A stretch of 64,000 nt of DNA from Pseudomonadota bacterium (GTDB lineage: Bacteria; Myxococcota_A; Polyangia; Polyangiales; Polyangiaceae), in the NCBI GenBank assembly GCA_023423895.1, contig JAFAER010000024.1, positions 196,071 to 260,070 on the forward strand. The letters are read 5' to 3'. Positions 51,516 to 60,944 of this stretch are shown one piece after another; within the stretch, counting starts at the first letter, position 1; every line of letters starts with the position of its first letter. The position numbers and the translations under genes were made by a program. Below the pieces are notes generated by a model, which saw only the letters and a list, made by a program, of their open reading frames with translations, searched no databases and had not been told where the DNA came from.

Positions 51516-54500
51516 ATGCTCACGGAGAGCAGTAGCTGTTCTGCGCCGAGCGCGACTCGACAGTCCGGACGAACGCTGGTGCGCCGAGCGATCCGTGGCC
51601 GAGACCGACGGCCGGTGCTCCTCAAGTCCTTCGCGGGGAGACAGCCGCAGCCGAAGGACATCGCTCGACTCGACAACGAGTATCGGATCGCGAGCCAGCT
51701 CGACACGCCGGCGGTCGTCAGGCCCATCGCCCTCGAGGCGACGGATGGCATGCCGACGCTCGTCCTCGAGGACTTCGGAGGCGAGCCACTCGAGAGACAG
51801 CTCGGCGGACCGATGCAGATCGAGGTCGCCCTCGATCTCGCCGTTCGAATCACGGCTGCGCTCGCGGAGGTCCATCGCCGAGGCGTGATTCACAAGGACA
51901 TCAATCCCGACAACATCCTCGTCGACCGACAGACCGGCGAGGTCAAGCTCACCGAGTTCGGGATTGCCTCGCTGTTGCCTCGCGAGCAGCCTCTCCCGCT
52001 GCGGCCTTCGCTCGTCGAGGGAACGCTGGCTTACATGGCGCCCGAGCAGACGGGCCGCATGAACCGTCCCGTCGACGCCCGCAGCGACCTCTATTCGCTC
52101 GGAGTCGTCTTCTACCGGATGCTCACCGGGCGGTCTCCGTTCGACGCCAGTGATGCGCTCGAGTGGATCCATTGCCATATCGCGCGATCGCCCGCGCCGC
52201 CGTGCGCGGTGGTCCCATCGCTGCCGCTCGCCCTCTCCGACATGGCTCTCAAGCTCCTCGCGAAGGATCCAGAGCAGCGTTACCAAACCGCGGAGGGGCT
52301 GAAGCGGGACCTCGAGCGCTGCCAGCGCGAATGGCAGGGGCGGGGACGCATCATTCCGTTCGTCCTCGGAGAGCACGACACGCTGGACCGCCTCCTGATC
52401 ACGCGCACGCTCTACGGGCGAGAGACGGAGCTCCAGACTCTCCGCGCGATTCTCCAGCGTGTCTCGGCGACCGGGGAGGCGGAGCTTGTCCTCGTTCGTG
52501 GCGGCGCCGGAATAGGAAAGTCCTCGGTCGTGCGCGAGATCAACAAGCACGTGATCGAGGAGGGAGGCCTCTATCTCGAAGGCAAGTTCGAGCCGCTGAG
52601 GGGCGGCCCTTACGGCCCCATCCTCCACGCCCTTCGGGAGGCTGTCCTGGATATCGTTGCCGAGGGCGAGCTCCAACGACGCCGCTGGAAACGTGACCTC
52701 CTCGCGGCGCTGGCCGGCGATGCCAAGGTCATCGTCGACGTCATCCCGGAGCTGGCGCTGACCATCGGCGACCAGCCAGAGGTACCGGAGCTGCCGCTCG
52801 GAGAGGCCGAGAAGAGATTTCGCCGCGTCTTCCGGGCCTTCATCGGTGTGTTTGCGCGCCCCGATCGTCCGCTGGTCCTGTTCATCGACGACCTCCACTG
52901 GGCAGACCCGTCGAGTCTGGCGTTGATCGAGGAGGTCGTAGCCCATCCTGACACGAGGAACTTGCTCCTGATCGGTGCCTATCGCGACAACGAGGTGCCA
53001 CCGGATCACCCACTCGTCGAGGCGGAGCGGCGGATTCGCGAGAGCGGAAGACGGGTCGAGGAGATCACCCTCTCCGCGCTGACCCCGTGCGACGTCCTGA
53101 CGCTCGTCGCCGAGAGCATCCGGAGCGACATAGAGCGTGCTCGTGAGCTCGCCGGCATCCTTCACGAGAAGACAGGCGGCAATCCGTTCTTCGTCCTCCA
53201 GATGCTGAGGGCAATCCGCCGCGAGAACCTGCTCTGGTTCGACGACCAGGCGGGTGAGTGGCGTTGGGACATCTCGCGAATCCGGGCGCTCTCGTACACG
53301 AACAACGTCATCGACCTGCTCGTTCGCAAGCTCACCACTCTCCCCTCGGCGACCCAGGAGGTGCTCCAGGTCGCGGCGTGTCTGGGCAACAGGCGCTCTC
53401 TCGGGACGCTCGCGCTCGCCACGGGCAAGGGCGAAGACGTCGTGCTCCGCGATCTCTGGGACGCCGTGCGCGAAGGTCTCGTCGTCCTCACCGCTGATTC
53501 CTATGCGTTCGTCCACGACCGTATGCAGCAGGCGGCCTATTCGCAGATCCCCCTCGAGGGACGGGAGGCGGCCCACCTCGGAATCGGGCGGCTCATGCGC
53601 GAGCACGCGCAGCCGGATCGGCGCGACGAATGCCTCTTCGACATCAGCACTCAACTCAATCTCGGCGCGTCGCTGATCGAGAACCTCGGCGAGCGCAGGG
53701 ACGTGGCGGAGCTCGATCTCCACGCGGGCCGGAAAGCGAGAGCGGCGTCGGCCTTCGGCTCGGCGCTCGAGTACTTCAGTGCGGGAGCAAACCTGCTCGA
53801 CGAAAGCGAGTGGAGCACCTGTTACGAGCTGAAGTACGCGCTCGAGCTCGAACGTGCCGAGTGCGAGTGGCTCACGGGCCATCCGGAGCGGGCACGAGCC
53901 CGCCTGGAGCGCGTCCTCGCGCGCGCCCGTAACCGTCTCGACAAGGGAGCCGCAGCGGAGATCCTCGTGGCGGTTCACGTCACTCTGGGAGCGCTCGGCA
54001 AGGACATCGAAGTCGCGCTATCTGCGCTACGCTCGCTCGGCATCGAGATCTCGCCTCATCCGACTCGGAGCGAGGTCGTCGAGGAGTACGAGGCCGTGCA
54101 GCGTGGACTGCGAGAGCTGGACGCTACGGCGGCCCTCCAGGATGCGCATGCCCCGTCACCGGGCAGCATCGAGCGCGTCGTCGACCTCCCGCCGATGACC
54201 GATCCCGAGGGCACGCTGGCCATGCGCCTGCTCTCGATCCTCTTCGGGCCTTCGTGGTCGGACGCAAACCTCTTTGCCTACCACATCTGCAAGATCGCGC
54301 GTCTCAGCCTCGAGAAGGGAAACTCGGGGTGCTCCGTACATGGGTATGGCTGGTACGGAGTCATCACGAGTGCCGTATTTCACCGGTACGAAGAAGGGTA
54401 TCGGTGGGCTCGAGCTGGATACGCTTTGATGGTTCGTGACTACCCCGCCATGAAGGCCAAGGCGGAATACTTCATGGCCGTCATATCCATATGGCTGCAG

Positions 54501-57203
54501 TCGCTCGACACGGTCATCGAGCACGCTCGGGCCGCCGCGGAGTCTGGTCTCGACCTCGGAGACATCACGGTGGCGAGCTGGTGCCGCACCCACGTCGTCT
54601 CGTACCGCCTTCTGCGCGGCGACTGGCTTCAGGACGTCGAGCACGAGGCGACCACGTGCCTCGAGATCGTGCGCAAGCGCGGCGTCCTCGACTCCGTGTA
54701 CGTCGTCCGGGATGTGCTCCGGTACGTCCGGAGCCTGCGTGGGACCGAAGCGGCAAGCGGCACCGCGGAGCCGCTCGTCCCGGAAGACGGACGAGGGCTC
54801 GCTCAGCGTGTACCCACGATGATCTGCTGGCATCACGTGATGGCTCTCATGACGCGGTTCATGCAGGGGGACTACGAAGGCGCCCGCGAAGCTGGCCTCG
54901 AGGCCAAGCGGCTCCTCTGGGCGTCGGTCGGCCACGTGCAGGTCTATGACTTCCACTTCTACTACGCGCTCACGCTCGCGGCGCTCCACGAGCGATTCGC
55001 GCCGAGCGAGAGAGCGTCGGTCGAGAACGAGCTTCAGACACTTCACGACCAACTCATCGAGTGGACGGCCCACAATCCAGCGACGTTTTCGGCGGCGGCA
55101 GCCCTCGTGGCCGCGGAGCTCGCGCGGGTGCGCGGCGCTGCGTTCGAGGCGGCGAGGGGCTACGAGCACGCGGCGGAGCTCGCGCGGGTGCAAGGCCTCG
55201 TGCAGGTCGAGGCGCTGGCCTACGAGCTCGCCGCGCGCTTCTACCGGACCGGTGGCATCGATCGAATGGCTGACGTGCAGATACGCGAGGCACGCGACTG
55301 CTACGTCCGGTGGGGGGCGGCCGCGAAAGTCGCTCGGATCGAGAGCGCTCATCCGCATCTCTCGAAAGGCGTGCTCGCGCCCGCCGTGAGCGTGGCCTTT
55401 CCGGTCGAGCAGGTCGACCTCCTCGCGGTGGCGAAGGCCTCGCAGACGATCTCGAAGGAGATCGTCCTCGACAAGGTGACCGAAGCGCTACTCGACGTCG
55501 TCCTCGAGCAGAGTGGCGCCCAGAAGGGATGTCTCCTGATTCCGCGTGGCGAAGAGCTCATCGTCGAGGTCGAGGCGTCGCCAACGGACGGGAAGATCGC
55601 AGTCACGCGGCCGCGCGTCCCCGCGACGGACTCTCGACACGTGCCTGCGTCGGTCGTGGCGTATGCGTGGGAGACGAGGGCGCCGGTCCTCCTCGACAAC
55701 GCGACGCAAGCGGCGCGTTTCAAGAAGGAGCCGTACCTGGTCGAGAGCGGAGCGCGCTCGATTCTCTGCTTGCCTCTAGTGCTCCACGGACAGACCGCGG
55801 GCCTGGTCTACCTCGAGAACAGGCTCGTCGCTGGAGCGTTCACTCGGGATCGGCTGACGGTGCTCGAGTTGCTTGCCCAGCAGGCGGCGATCTCGTTGCG
55901 GAACGCGCAGCTCCTCTTGGAGGAGAGCGTCGCGAAGACGAGAGCCGAGAAGGCCGAACGGAGGTCGACATTCCTGGCACGGGCGGGGGCCCTCCTCACC
56001 GAGTCGCTCGACTACGACTCGATCCCCACGCGCCTCGCCCGTCTGCTGGTCGGGCCGCAGGCCGACTTCTGTTCCGTGCAGCTCCTGGAGGACGGTAGAA
56101 TCCAGCGCGTCGGATTTGCCCATTCGGATCCCGAGAGGGACAGCGAGCTCGCGGAGCTCTTCGGCAAGTATCCGCTTCACATCGATTCGGCGCTGCCCGG
56201 TGCGATGGCGATCCGAACGGGCGCCGTGCAGATCGCGAACGAGCTGTCCGACGAGGACCTTCGACGCATCTGCGGGGATGACGCGTACGCTCGACGACTC
56301 CGCGCCCTGGGCGTGCGCAACGTGCTTGCTGTACCTCTCGTCGCCCGCGGCAGGACGCTCGGGTCGATCGGGCTCATCCGCGGTACGCCGCCGGGACCGT
56401 TCGACGAGAGCGATATCGAGCTCGTGCAGGACCTCGCGTATCGGTCGGCACTCGCCCTCGACAATGCGCGGCTCCATCGCGAGACGCAGGAAGCGGTGCG
56501 GCTCCGCGACGAGTTCCTTGCCGTCGCCTCCCACGAGCTCAATACGCCGATGACATCGCTCGTGCTCATCTTGCAGGCGCTCGTTCAGCGACACAGAGAG
56601 CTCTCGCCCGACCGAGCCTACGAGCTCACCAAGGTCGCCGAGCGCCAGGCGGGGCGGCTGACGCGTCTCATCGGCGAGTTGCTCGACGTGACGCGCATCG
56701 AGCGCGGGACGCTCTCGCTCGTGCGAGAGAGGATCGATCTGGCGGACCTCATCCGCGAAGACGTGGCGCGCTTCACACCGGAGCTGGAGAAGGCGCGTTG
56801 CACCGTGTCGATCACGACCAGGGACGGCGTCCTGGTCGGCGAATGGGATCGTTCGCGTCTCGATCAGGTGGTGACCAACTTGCTCGCGAATGCAGTCAAG
56901 TTCGGTGCGGGAAAGCCCATCGAGATCGTCGTCGGTAGCCGCAACGGAAAGGCCTTCTTCGAGCTGACGGATCACGGCATCGGGATCGCGCCCGCCGATC
57001 AGGCGCGCATCTTCGATCGCTACACACGTGCCGTGCCCGTCAGGCACTACGGCGGGCTCGGGCTGGGGCTCTACATCTGCCGGCAGATCGTCGAGGCACA
57101 CGGCGGCTCGATCGCGGTCGGCGGCGTGCCGGGCGGCGGCACGACGATCACCGTCGAGCTGCCGTTCGACGGCCCCCAGCACGCCGTCGAGGAGCGAACC
57201 TGA
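51516..57203 (+). CDS. trifunctional Ser/Thr kinase - ATPase - GAF - histidine kinase
   Basis: 1,895 residues. Ser/Thr kinase-like ~25-285: Lys in PVLLKSF, catalytic HKDINPDNIL (~125-134), but TEFG instead of DFG (~145-148) and no glycine loop, so activity is doubtful. STAND ATPase ~300-560: GGAGIGKSS (~329), LFIDDLHWAD (~455). Helical repeats ~560-1290. GAF 1 ~1315-1470 (LLIPRGEELIVEVEA), GAF 2 ~1490-1660. HisKA with H in ASHELNTPM (~1672), HATPase ~1770-1890 with LDQVVTNLLANAV, DHGIGIAP and GLGLGLYICRQIVEAHGG. So the C-terminus is an intact histidine kinase, soluble, without a receiver. RefSeq calls this architecture trifunctional kinase/ATP-binding/sensor histidine kinase; partner response regulator unknown. 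ATG 51516; no gene overlaps. Confidence 0.92.
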   Translation: MLTESSSCSAPSATRQSGRTLVRRAIRGRDRRPVLLKSFAGRQPQPKDIARLDNEYRIASQLDTPAVVRPIALEATDGMPTLVLEDFGGEPLERQLGGPMQIEVALDLAVRITAALAEVHRRGVIHKDINPDNILVDRQTGEVKLTEFGIASLLPREQPLPLRPSLVEGTLAYMAPEQTGRMNRPVDARSDLYSLGVVFYRMLTGRSPFDASDALEWIHCHIARSPAPPCAVVPSLPLALSDMALKLLAKDPEQRYQTAEGLKRDLERCQREWQGRGRIIPFVLGEHDTLDRLLITRTLYGRETELQTLRAILQRVSATGEAELVLVRGGAGIGKSSVVREINKHVIEEGGLYLEGKFEPLRGGPYGPILHALREAVLDIVAEGELQRRRWKRDLLAALAGDAKVIVDVIPELALTIGDQPEVPELPLGEAEKRFRRVFRAFIGVFARPDRPLVLFIDDLHWADPSSLALIEEVVAHPDTRNLLLIGAYRDNEVPPDHPLVEAERRIRESGRRVEEITLSALTPCDVLTLVAESIRSDIERARELAGILHEKTGGNPFFVLQMLRAIRRENLLWFDDQAGEWRWDISRIRALSYTNNVIDLLVRKLTTLPSATQEVLQVAACLGNRRSLGTLALATGKGEDVVLRDLWDAVREGLVVLTADSYAFVHDRMQQAAYSQIPLEGREAAHLGIGRLMREHAQPDRRDECLFDISTQLNLGASLIENLGERRDVAELDLHAGRKARAASAFGSALEYFSAGANLLDESEWSTCYELKYALELERAECEWLTGHPERARARLERVLARARNRLDKGAAAEILVAVHVTLGALGKDIEVALSALRSLGIEISPHPTRSEVVEEYEAVQRGLRELDATAALQDAHAPSPGSIERVVDLPPMTDPEGTLAMRLLSILFGPSWSDANLFAYHICKIARLSLEKGNSGCSVHGYGWYGVITSAVFHRYEEGYRWARAGYALMVRDYPAMKAKAEYFMAVISIWLQSLDTVIEHARAAAESGLDLGDITVASWCRTHVVSYRLLRGDWLQDVEHEATTCLEIVRKRGVLDSVYVVRDVLRYVRSLRGTEAASGTAEPLVPEDGRGLAQRVPTMICWHHVMALMTRFMQGDYEGAREAGLEAKRLLWASVGHVQVYDFHFYYALTLAALHERFAPSERASVENELQTLHDQLIEWTAHNPATFSAAAALVAAELARVRGAAFEAARGYEHAAELARVQGLVQVEALAYELAARFYRTGGIDRMADVQIREARDCYVRWGAAAKVARIESAHPHLSKGVLAPAVSVAFPVEQVDLLAVAKASQTISKEIVLDKVTEALLDVVLEQSGAQKGCLLIPRGEELIVEVEASPTDGKIAVTRPRVPATDSRHVPASVVAYAWETRAPVLLDNATQAARFKKEPYLVESGARSILCLPLVLHGQTAGLVYLENRLVAGAFTRDRLTVLELLAQQAAISLRNAQLLLEESVAKTRAEKAERRSTFLARAGALLTESLDYDSIPTRLARLLVGPQADFCSVQLLEDGRIQRVGFAHSDPERDSELAELFGKYPLHIDSALPGAMAIRTGAVQIANELSDEDLRRICGDDAYARRLRALGVRNVLAVPLVARGRTLGSIGLIRGTPPGPFDESDIELVQDLAYRSALALDNARLHRETQEAVRLRDEFLAVASHELNTPMTSLVLILQALVQRHRELSPDRAYELTKVAERQAGRLTRLIGELLDVTRIERGTLSLVRERIDLADLIREDVARFTPELEKARCTVSITTRDGVLVGEWDRSRLDQVVTNLLANAVKFGAGKPIEIVVGSRNGKAFFELTDHGIGIAPADQARIFDRYTRAVPVRHYGGLGLGLYICRQIVEAHGGSIAVGGVPGGGTTITVELPFDGPQHAVEERT

Positions 57204-57226
57204 CCGGGTTCCTCAGCTTACCGCGA

Positions 57227-57988
57227 CTACAATGTCGGATGCGGCTCCTGCTCCTGCACTCGCTGGAACTCCTTCGAGACCGCTGCGTGATTGCCCATCA
57301 TCCACGCGAGGCTGAGCGTGTCATCCGTTGCGGTGTACCCAGACTTGATGAATTGGAATCGGAGATCCCGCCACTCGGTGGACTCCAGGCCGCAAAGGTG
57401 CGTCAGATAAAATCGTGACCCGTCACGCTCGATGAGCGCGTTGAACCTCACCTCTCCACCCCTGTGATCGGTCACGACGGCGGTGAGGTACTTCCCCTTC
57501 ACGTTCAGGGTTGTCCACGAGGTCCCCGTCAGCTCACCGCCGGGTTGTCCGGCGTACTTGCGGTCCTCGGTGAGCACGTACGTACCATCTTGAATCACTC
57601 CCCCAGAGTACGATTTCATGTCGGGAATGCCGCCGAACTGGACCGAGTAGGGCGCTTCACTCGGATGTCGCGCGAGCGCGTTGCACTGCATCGTCTCGCC
57701 GTCGCTACCCGCGTCGTTGGTGTTCGGATCGTGGACCGTCCCGCCGTCGCTACTGTCGTCGTCGGCCGGCGTAGACGAACGGATATCGTCGGCTTTCGCG
57801 AGCGGAGGCGAAGCGGTGCCACCCTGGCCATCGCCGTTCTTCATCCCAGGGCCGTCGTCGCCCTCCAGTCCTGCCGAGTGTGGCAGCGTTTCGACCTCGT
57901 TCTCTTCGTGGTTCGTGCACCCGGTAAGCAAGCAAGCGGAGCTGCTGAGGAGCACCGCAACGAACGCATAAGACAATTGGACGCGCAT
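57227..57988 (-). CDS. small lipoprotein with beta-rich C-terminus
   Basis: 253 residues from ATG 57988 (MRVQLSYAFVAVLLSSSAC), with AGGGG 7 bp upstream; an in-frame ATG further up has no ribosome site. Lipobox near LLTGC, then a long Asp/Gly/Ser/Asn linker (~28-85: EVETLPHSAGLEGDDGPG, DGGTVHDPNTNDAGSDG). C-terminal ~150 residues: SVQFGGIPDMKSYSGG, VIQDGTYVLTEDRKYAG, TSWTTLNVKGKYLTAVV, GSRFYLTHLCGLESTEW. One beta-domain, possibly with disulfide. Similar in layout to the 48034 lipoprotein, but no clear homology. Convergent with the big kinase. Confidence 0.78.
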   Translation of the reverse strand: MRVQLSYAFVAVLLSSSACLLTGCTNHEENEVETLPHSAGLEGDDGPGMKNGDGQGGTASPPLAKADDIRSSTPADDDSSDGGTVHDPNTNDAGSDGETMQCNALARHPSEAPYSVQFGGIPDMKSYSGGVIQDGTYVLTEDRKYAGQPGGELTGTSWTTLNVKGKYLTAVVTDHRGGEVRFNALIERDGSRFYLTHLCGLESTEWRDLRFQFIKSGYTATDDTLSLAWMMGNHAAVSKEFQRVQEQEPHPTL

Positions 57989-58532
57989 GTCTGTACCCCT
58001 GTCGATGTAGACCCAGCGCGCTGCATGCACAGTCGCGCTTCGATCCTGCGTGTTCTGATTCGCTCCCGCGCCTCGAGAATCTCGGCTCGGTGTGCACGAG
58101 GAGCGAAACGCAAAGTGCGATCCGCGTGATTTTTACCGATCAAAGTTGGCAAATTATCGATTTGTCCTGATTCGGTCGGACGCAGATCTCGCGAGAGAAA
58201 GTCTCGGACGCGGACATGGGGCGGACTGCTACGAGCAGGTCGTAGGCATCGCGGCGCGTCGATCCGGCGGTCCTCCCCCGAGGTGCACCTGCGTACGGCA
58301 AAGCGCACCTCGATGCTCGAGCTTCGAGGTGCGCTTTGCCGCAGGGGAAGAGTCGCCGGGGGAACGAGCTCGGATGAGACGGCCATGGTTGCGCGACCGG
58401 TCGCCCGGCCCGAGGTGCGCGACGTCATCGCCCGGGGCGCGACGGGCCAGCGTTGCTCGTCGCGGCAGCGGGCGAGCTGCGCGCGTCGCGCGACCTAACC
58501 GGCAGGCGGTCGCGCGGCTCGCTGCAACGACT
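57989..58532. other. 544-bp intergenic region with long inverted repeat
   Basis: Between the lipoprotein start (57988) and the catalase stop (58533), both on the minus strand. Contains an A/T-rich stretch near 58130-58175 (ATTTTTACCGATCAAAGTTG), a likely promoter zone for the lipoprotein, and the 58296-58341 hairpin described separately. The frames through this region have poor protein composition. No RNA gene recognised. Confidence 0.6.
58296..58341. repeat. 46-bp near-perfect palindrome (18-bp stem) within a larger inverted repeat
   Basis: Left arm 58296-58313 begins CGGCAAAGCGCACCTCGA, and the right arm 58324-58341 is its exact reverse complement. The 10-nt centre holds a further palindrome GCTCGAGC, so only a T/T mismatch interrupts the full dyad. 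Additional arms outside it (TCCCCCG 58274-58280 with CGGGGGA 58357-58363) pair too. Downstream of the catalase gene, on its transcript; no T-tract follows on either strand. Could be a factor-independent structure, a repeat of a mobile family, or a protein-binding site. Confidence 0.85.
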
Positions 58533-60626
58533 TCACGTGCGAGGAGGAACGAGCGCAGCGCGGTCCCAGAAGCGGTGCTGCCCGATCGCCTGTACGAGCG
58601 CAGCCGGAAAGGCGGCGAGCTGCGCGCCGCGCGCGAGGACGACACCCGGGATGACCGCGCCCGGAGGAGCCGTCGCGGCGATGTCCTCGGCGATGGCAGC
58701 CTCCACGAGATCAGCGCCTTCTGCCGATCCGCCGATCGGCTTCGCGTGGCGGAACGCTTCCTTGATGAACGGAACGGCCTCGCCGCCGGCCTTCAGCGCC
58801 GTGACGCTCGCGGCTCCGCCAGGCACGTATACGGCGTCCCAGAGCACGGACGAGGTGTTGAAGAACGACTTCGTGGCCTCGGGGCCGCCGCTCGCAACTG
58901 GGCCTAGCTTCGGCGCGACGATCTCGGGCTTCGCGCCGCCCTTCTGGAGGTCAGCGACAGCGGCAGAGAGCTGGCCGACGTCAACGCCGGGAGCCGCCAG
59001 GACGGCGACGCGGCGTCCACGGATGTCGCCCTTCGGCGACGCCTCCGTGCTGAGCACCGGCGACGTCAGCTTCGGCGGGGCGGTCTTGGCCTTTGCGGTG
59101 AGCTTGACGCCCACGCCGTCGGCCACGCGAGCGGCGAGGTCCGAATCGATGTGCGCGAGGATCTCGTTCACATAGCGCTCGCGGATCGGCTTGCGGACGA
59201 CCTTCGAGAGCTCGAAGCTGTACGCCTCCACGATGTGCAGCTTCTCAGCCGGCGACATGCTGTGGAAGAACATCGCCGCCTGCGTGAAGTGATCGGCGAA
59301 GCTCGGCGAGCGTTCGCGCGTCTTCGGTCCCGAGACCGGCTCGGGGAACTCGACGTAGCCGCCCTTCTTCGCGGCGAAGGGACAACCGCCGCCGATCGAG
59401 TTCGGGAAGTAGTTGGCCCGCGTCACCGGAATGCCGTGGTTGCCGAACCCGTCTTGCTGGTGGTTGTGCACCGGCGCGATCGCCCGGTTGATCGGCAGGT
59501 GCGCGTGATTCGGCCCGCCGAGCCGCGTGATCTGCGTATCGAGATACGAGAACAGCCGCGCCGTCATCATCGGGTCGTTCGTGAACCCGATGCCGGGAAC
59601 GACGTTGGCGACGCAGAACGCGACCTGCTCGGTCTCGGCGAAGAAGTTGTCGGGGTTACGATTCAGCGTCATCTTCCCGACGCGCCGGACAGGAGCGATC
59701 TCCTCCGGGATGATCTTCGTGACGTCGAGCAGGTCCGCGCCGATGTCGGCCGCCATCTTGTCGTCGACGAGCTGAATGCCGAGCTCGTATTCGAAGAAGA
59801 GGCCCGAATCGATCGACTCCCAGAGATCTCGGCGATTGAAATCCGGATCCTTGCCGGAGATCTTCTGCGCTTCGTCCCAGGCGAGCGAGTGCACGCCGAG
59901 GACGGGCTTCCAGTGGAACTTCACCAGCTGGGACTTGCCGTCCTTGTCGATGAGGCGGAAGGTGTGGACGCCGAAGCCCTCCATGTTCGCGAAGCTTCGC
60001 GGGATGGCGCGATCGGACATCAGCCACATGACCATGTGCGCAGACTCGGGGACCAGCCCGCAGAAGTCCCAGAACGTGTCGTGCGCCGATGCGCCCTGAG
60101 GCATCTCGTGATGCGGCTCTGGCTTCACCGCGTGGACGAAGTCGGGGAACTTGATGCCGTCCTGGATGAAGAAGACGGGCATGTTGTTGCCGACGAGGTC
60201 GAAGTTGCCTTGCCGCGTGTAGAACTTCGTCGCGAAGCCGCGAACGTCGCGGACGGTATCGGCAGAACCGCGCGATCCCTGGACCGTCGAGAAGCGAACG
60301 AACACCGGCGTCTCGACCGATGTGTCGCAGAGGAACTCGGCGGTCGTGAGATCCGATAGCGACTCGTAGAGCTTGAAGACTCCATGGGCGGCCGAGCCTC
60401 GGGCGTGGACGACGCGCTCGGGGATGCGCTCGTGATCGAAGCGCGTGATCTTCTCGCGGAGATGGAAGTCCTCGAGGAGCGTCGGACCGCGGACGCCCGC
60501 CTTGAGCGAGTCATCCGTGTGCGCGATGGGGATCCCCTGATCGGTCGTGAGCGTCGTCCCGTCGTGCCTGACGCGGTTCCTTTCGAGCTCCTCGATCTTG
60601 TCCGATCCCGCGGCCTTCGTGGTCAT
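58533..60626 (-). CDS. katE: large-subunit catalase (KatE/HPII type) with C-terminal DJ-1-like domain
   Basis: 697 residues, ATG with GGAGG upstream. Catalase core: GTTLTTDQGIPIAHTDDSLK start, distal His in RVVHARGSAAHG (~70-80), Asn region VGNNMPVFFI, proximal heme Tyr in RLFSYLDTQ (~361-369), PNHAHLPINRAIAPVHN. The ~160-residue C-terminal extension (GDIRGRRVAVLAAPGVDVG, VYVPGGAASVTALKAGG, KPIGGSAEGADLVEAA) is the flavodoxin/DJ-1-like domain of clade II catalases. Cytoplasmic H2O2 detoxification. Single gene; regulation not visible. The long C-terminal domain lacks an obvious nucleophilic Cys, as in HPII. Confidence 0.96.
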   Translation of the reverse strand: MTTKAAGSDKIEELERNRVRHDGTTLTTDQGIPIAHTDDSLKAGVRGPTLLEDFHLREKITRFDHERIPERVVHARGSAAHGVFKLYESLSDLTTAEFLCDTSVETPVFVRFSTVQGSRGSADTVRDVRGFATKFYTRQGNFDLVGNNMPVFFIQDGIKFPDFVHAVKPEPHHEMPQGASAHDTFWDFCGLVPESAHMVMWLMSDRAIPRSFANMEGFGVHTFRLIDKDGKSQLVKFHWKPVLGVHSLAWDEAQKISGKDPDFNRRDLWESIDSGLFFEYELGIQLVDDKMAADIGADLLDVTKIIPEEIAPVRRVGKMTLNRNPDNFFAETEQVAFCVANVVPGIGFTNDPMMTARLFSYLDTQITRLGGPNHAHLPINRAIAPVHNHQQDGFGNHGIPVTRANYFPNSIGGGCPFAAKKGGYVEFPEPVSGPKTRERSPSFADHFTQAAMFFHSMSPAEKLHIVEAYSFELSKVVRKPIRERYVNEILAHIDSDLAARVADGVGVKLTAKAKTAPPKLTSPVLSTEASPKGDIRGRRVAVLAAPGVDVGQLSAAVADLQKGGAKPEIVAPKLGPVASGGPEATKSFFNTSSVLWDAVYVPGGAASVTALKAGGEAVPFIKEAFRHAKPIGGSAEGADLVEAAIAEDIAATAPPGAVIPGVVLARGAQLAAFPAALVQAIGQHRFWDRAALVPPRT

Positions 60627-60944
60627 GCGATCTCCTCCTCGGCCGAACCAGCAGCCGGAGCGCGTTGCCGAGCAACATCGGCGCCACGCGCAAATTCCCA
60701 TGCGCGCGCGCTTGCGGCCTGGGCCTTGGACAGAGACAGAATGGGACACGTCGAGGAAAGCGGTCACACCGATGGGACGTTCGATGAAGCTCTCGCGACG
60801 ACCCGCGCGGCCCCGTGGGCGCGACCTCCGCCAGTTCGGGGAGGATCGGTGCGAATCAGGATCTCGGGCTTGGGCGCCGTTCGCCGCAGCCATGGCGACG
60901 GCCTTCGACGTGTCAGGTGCGGATGAGACGAACGGGGTGACGGC
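60627..60944. other. 318-bp intergenic region
   Basis: Between catalase (minus) and the zinc-ribbon gene (minus). Presumably includes the katE promoter, but I see no recognisable -35/-10 pair, OxyR-like box or terminator. A short alternating purine-pyrimidine run (CATGCGCGCGCGC, ~60702-60714) is the only notable thing. Small frames here do not look like proteins. Confidence 0.5.

Noticed and set aside
51258..53978. 906-codon open frame on the minus strand
   Set aside because: Exactly opposite the trifunctional kinase gene; its composition (Arg/Val/Glu/Asp-rich, no domain motifs) is the usual by-product of high-GC codon use.
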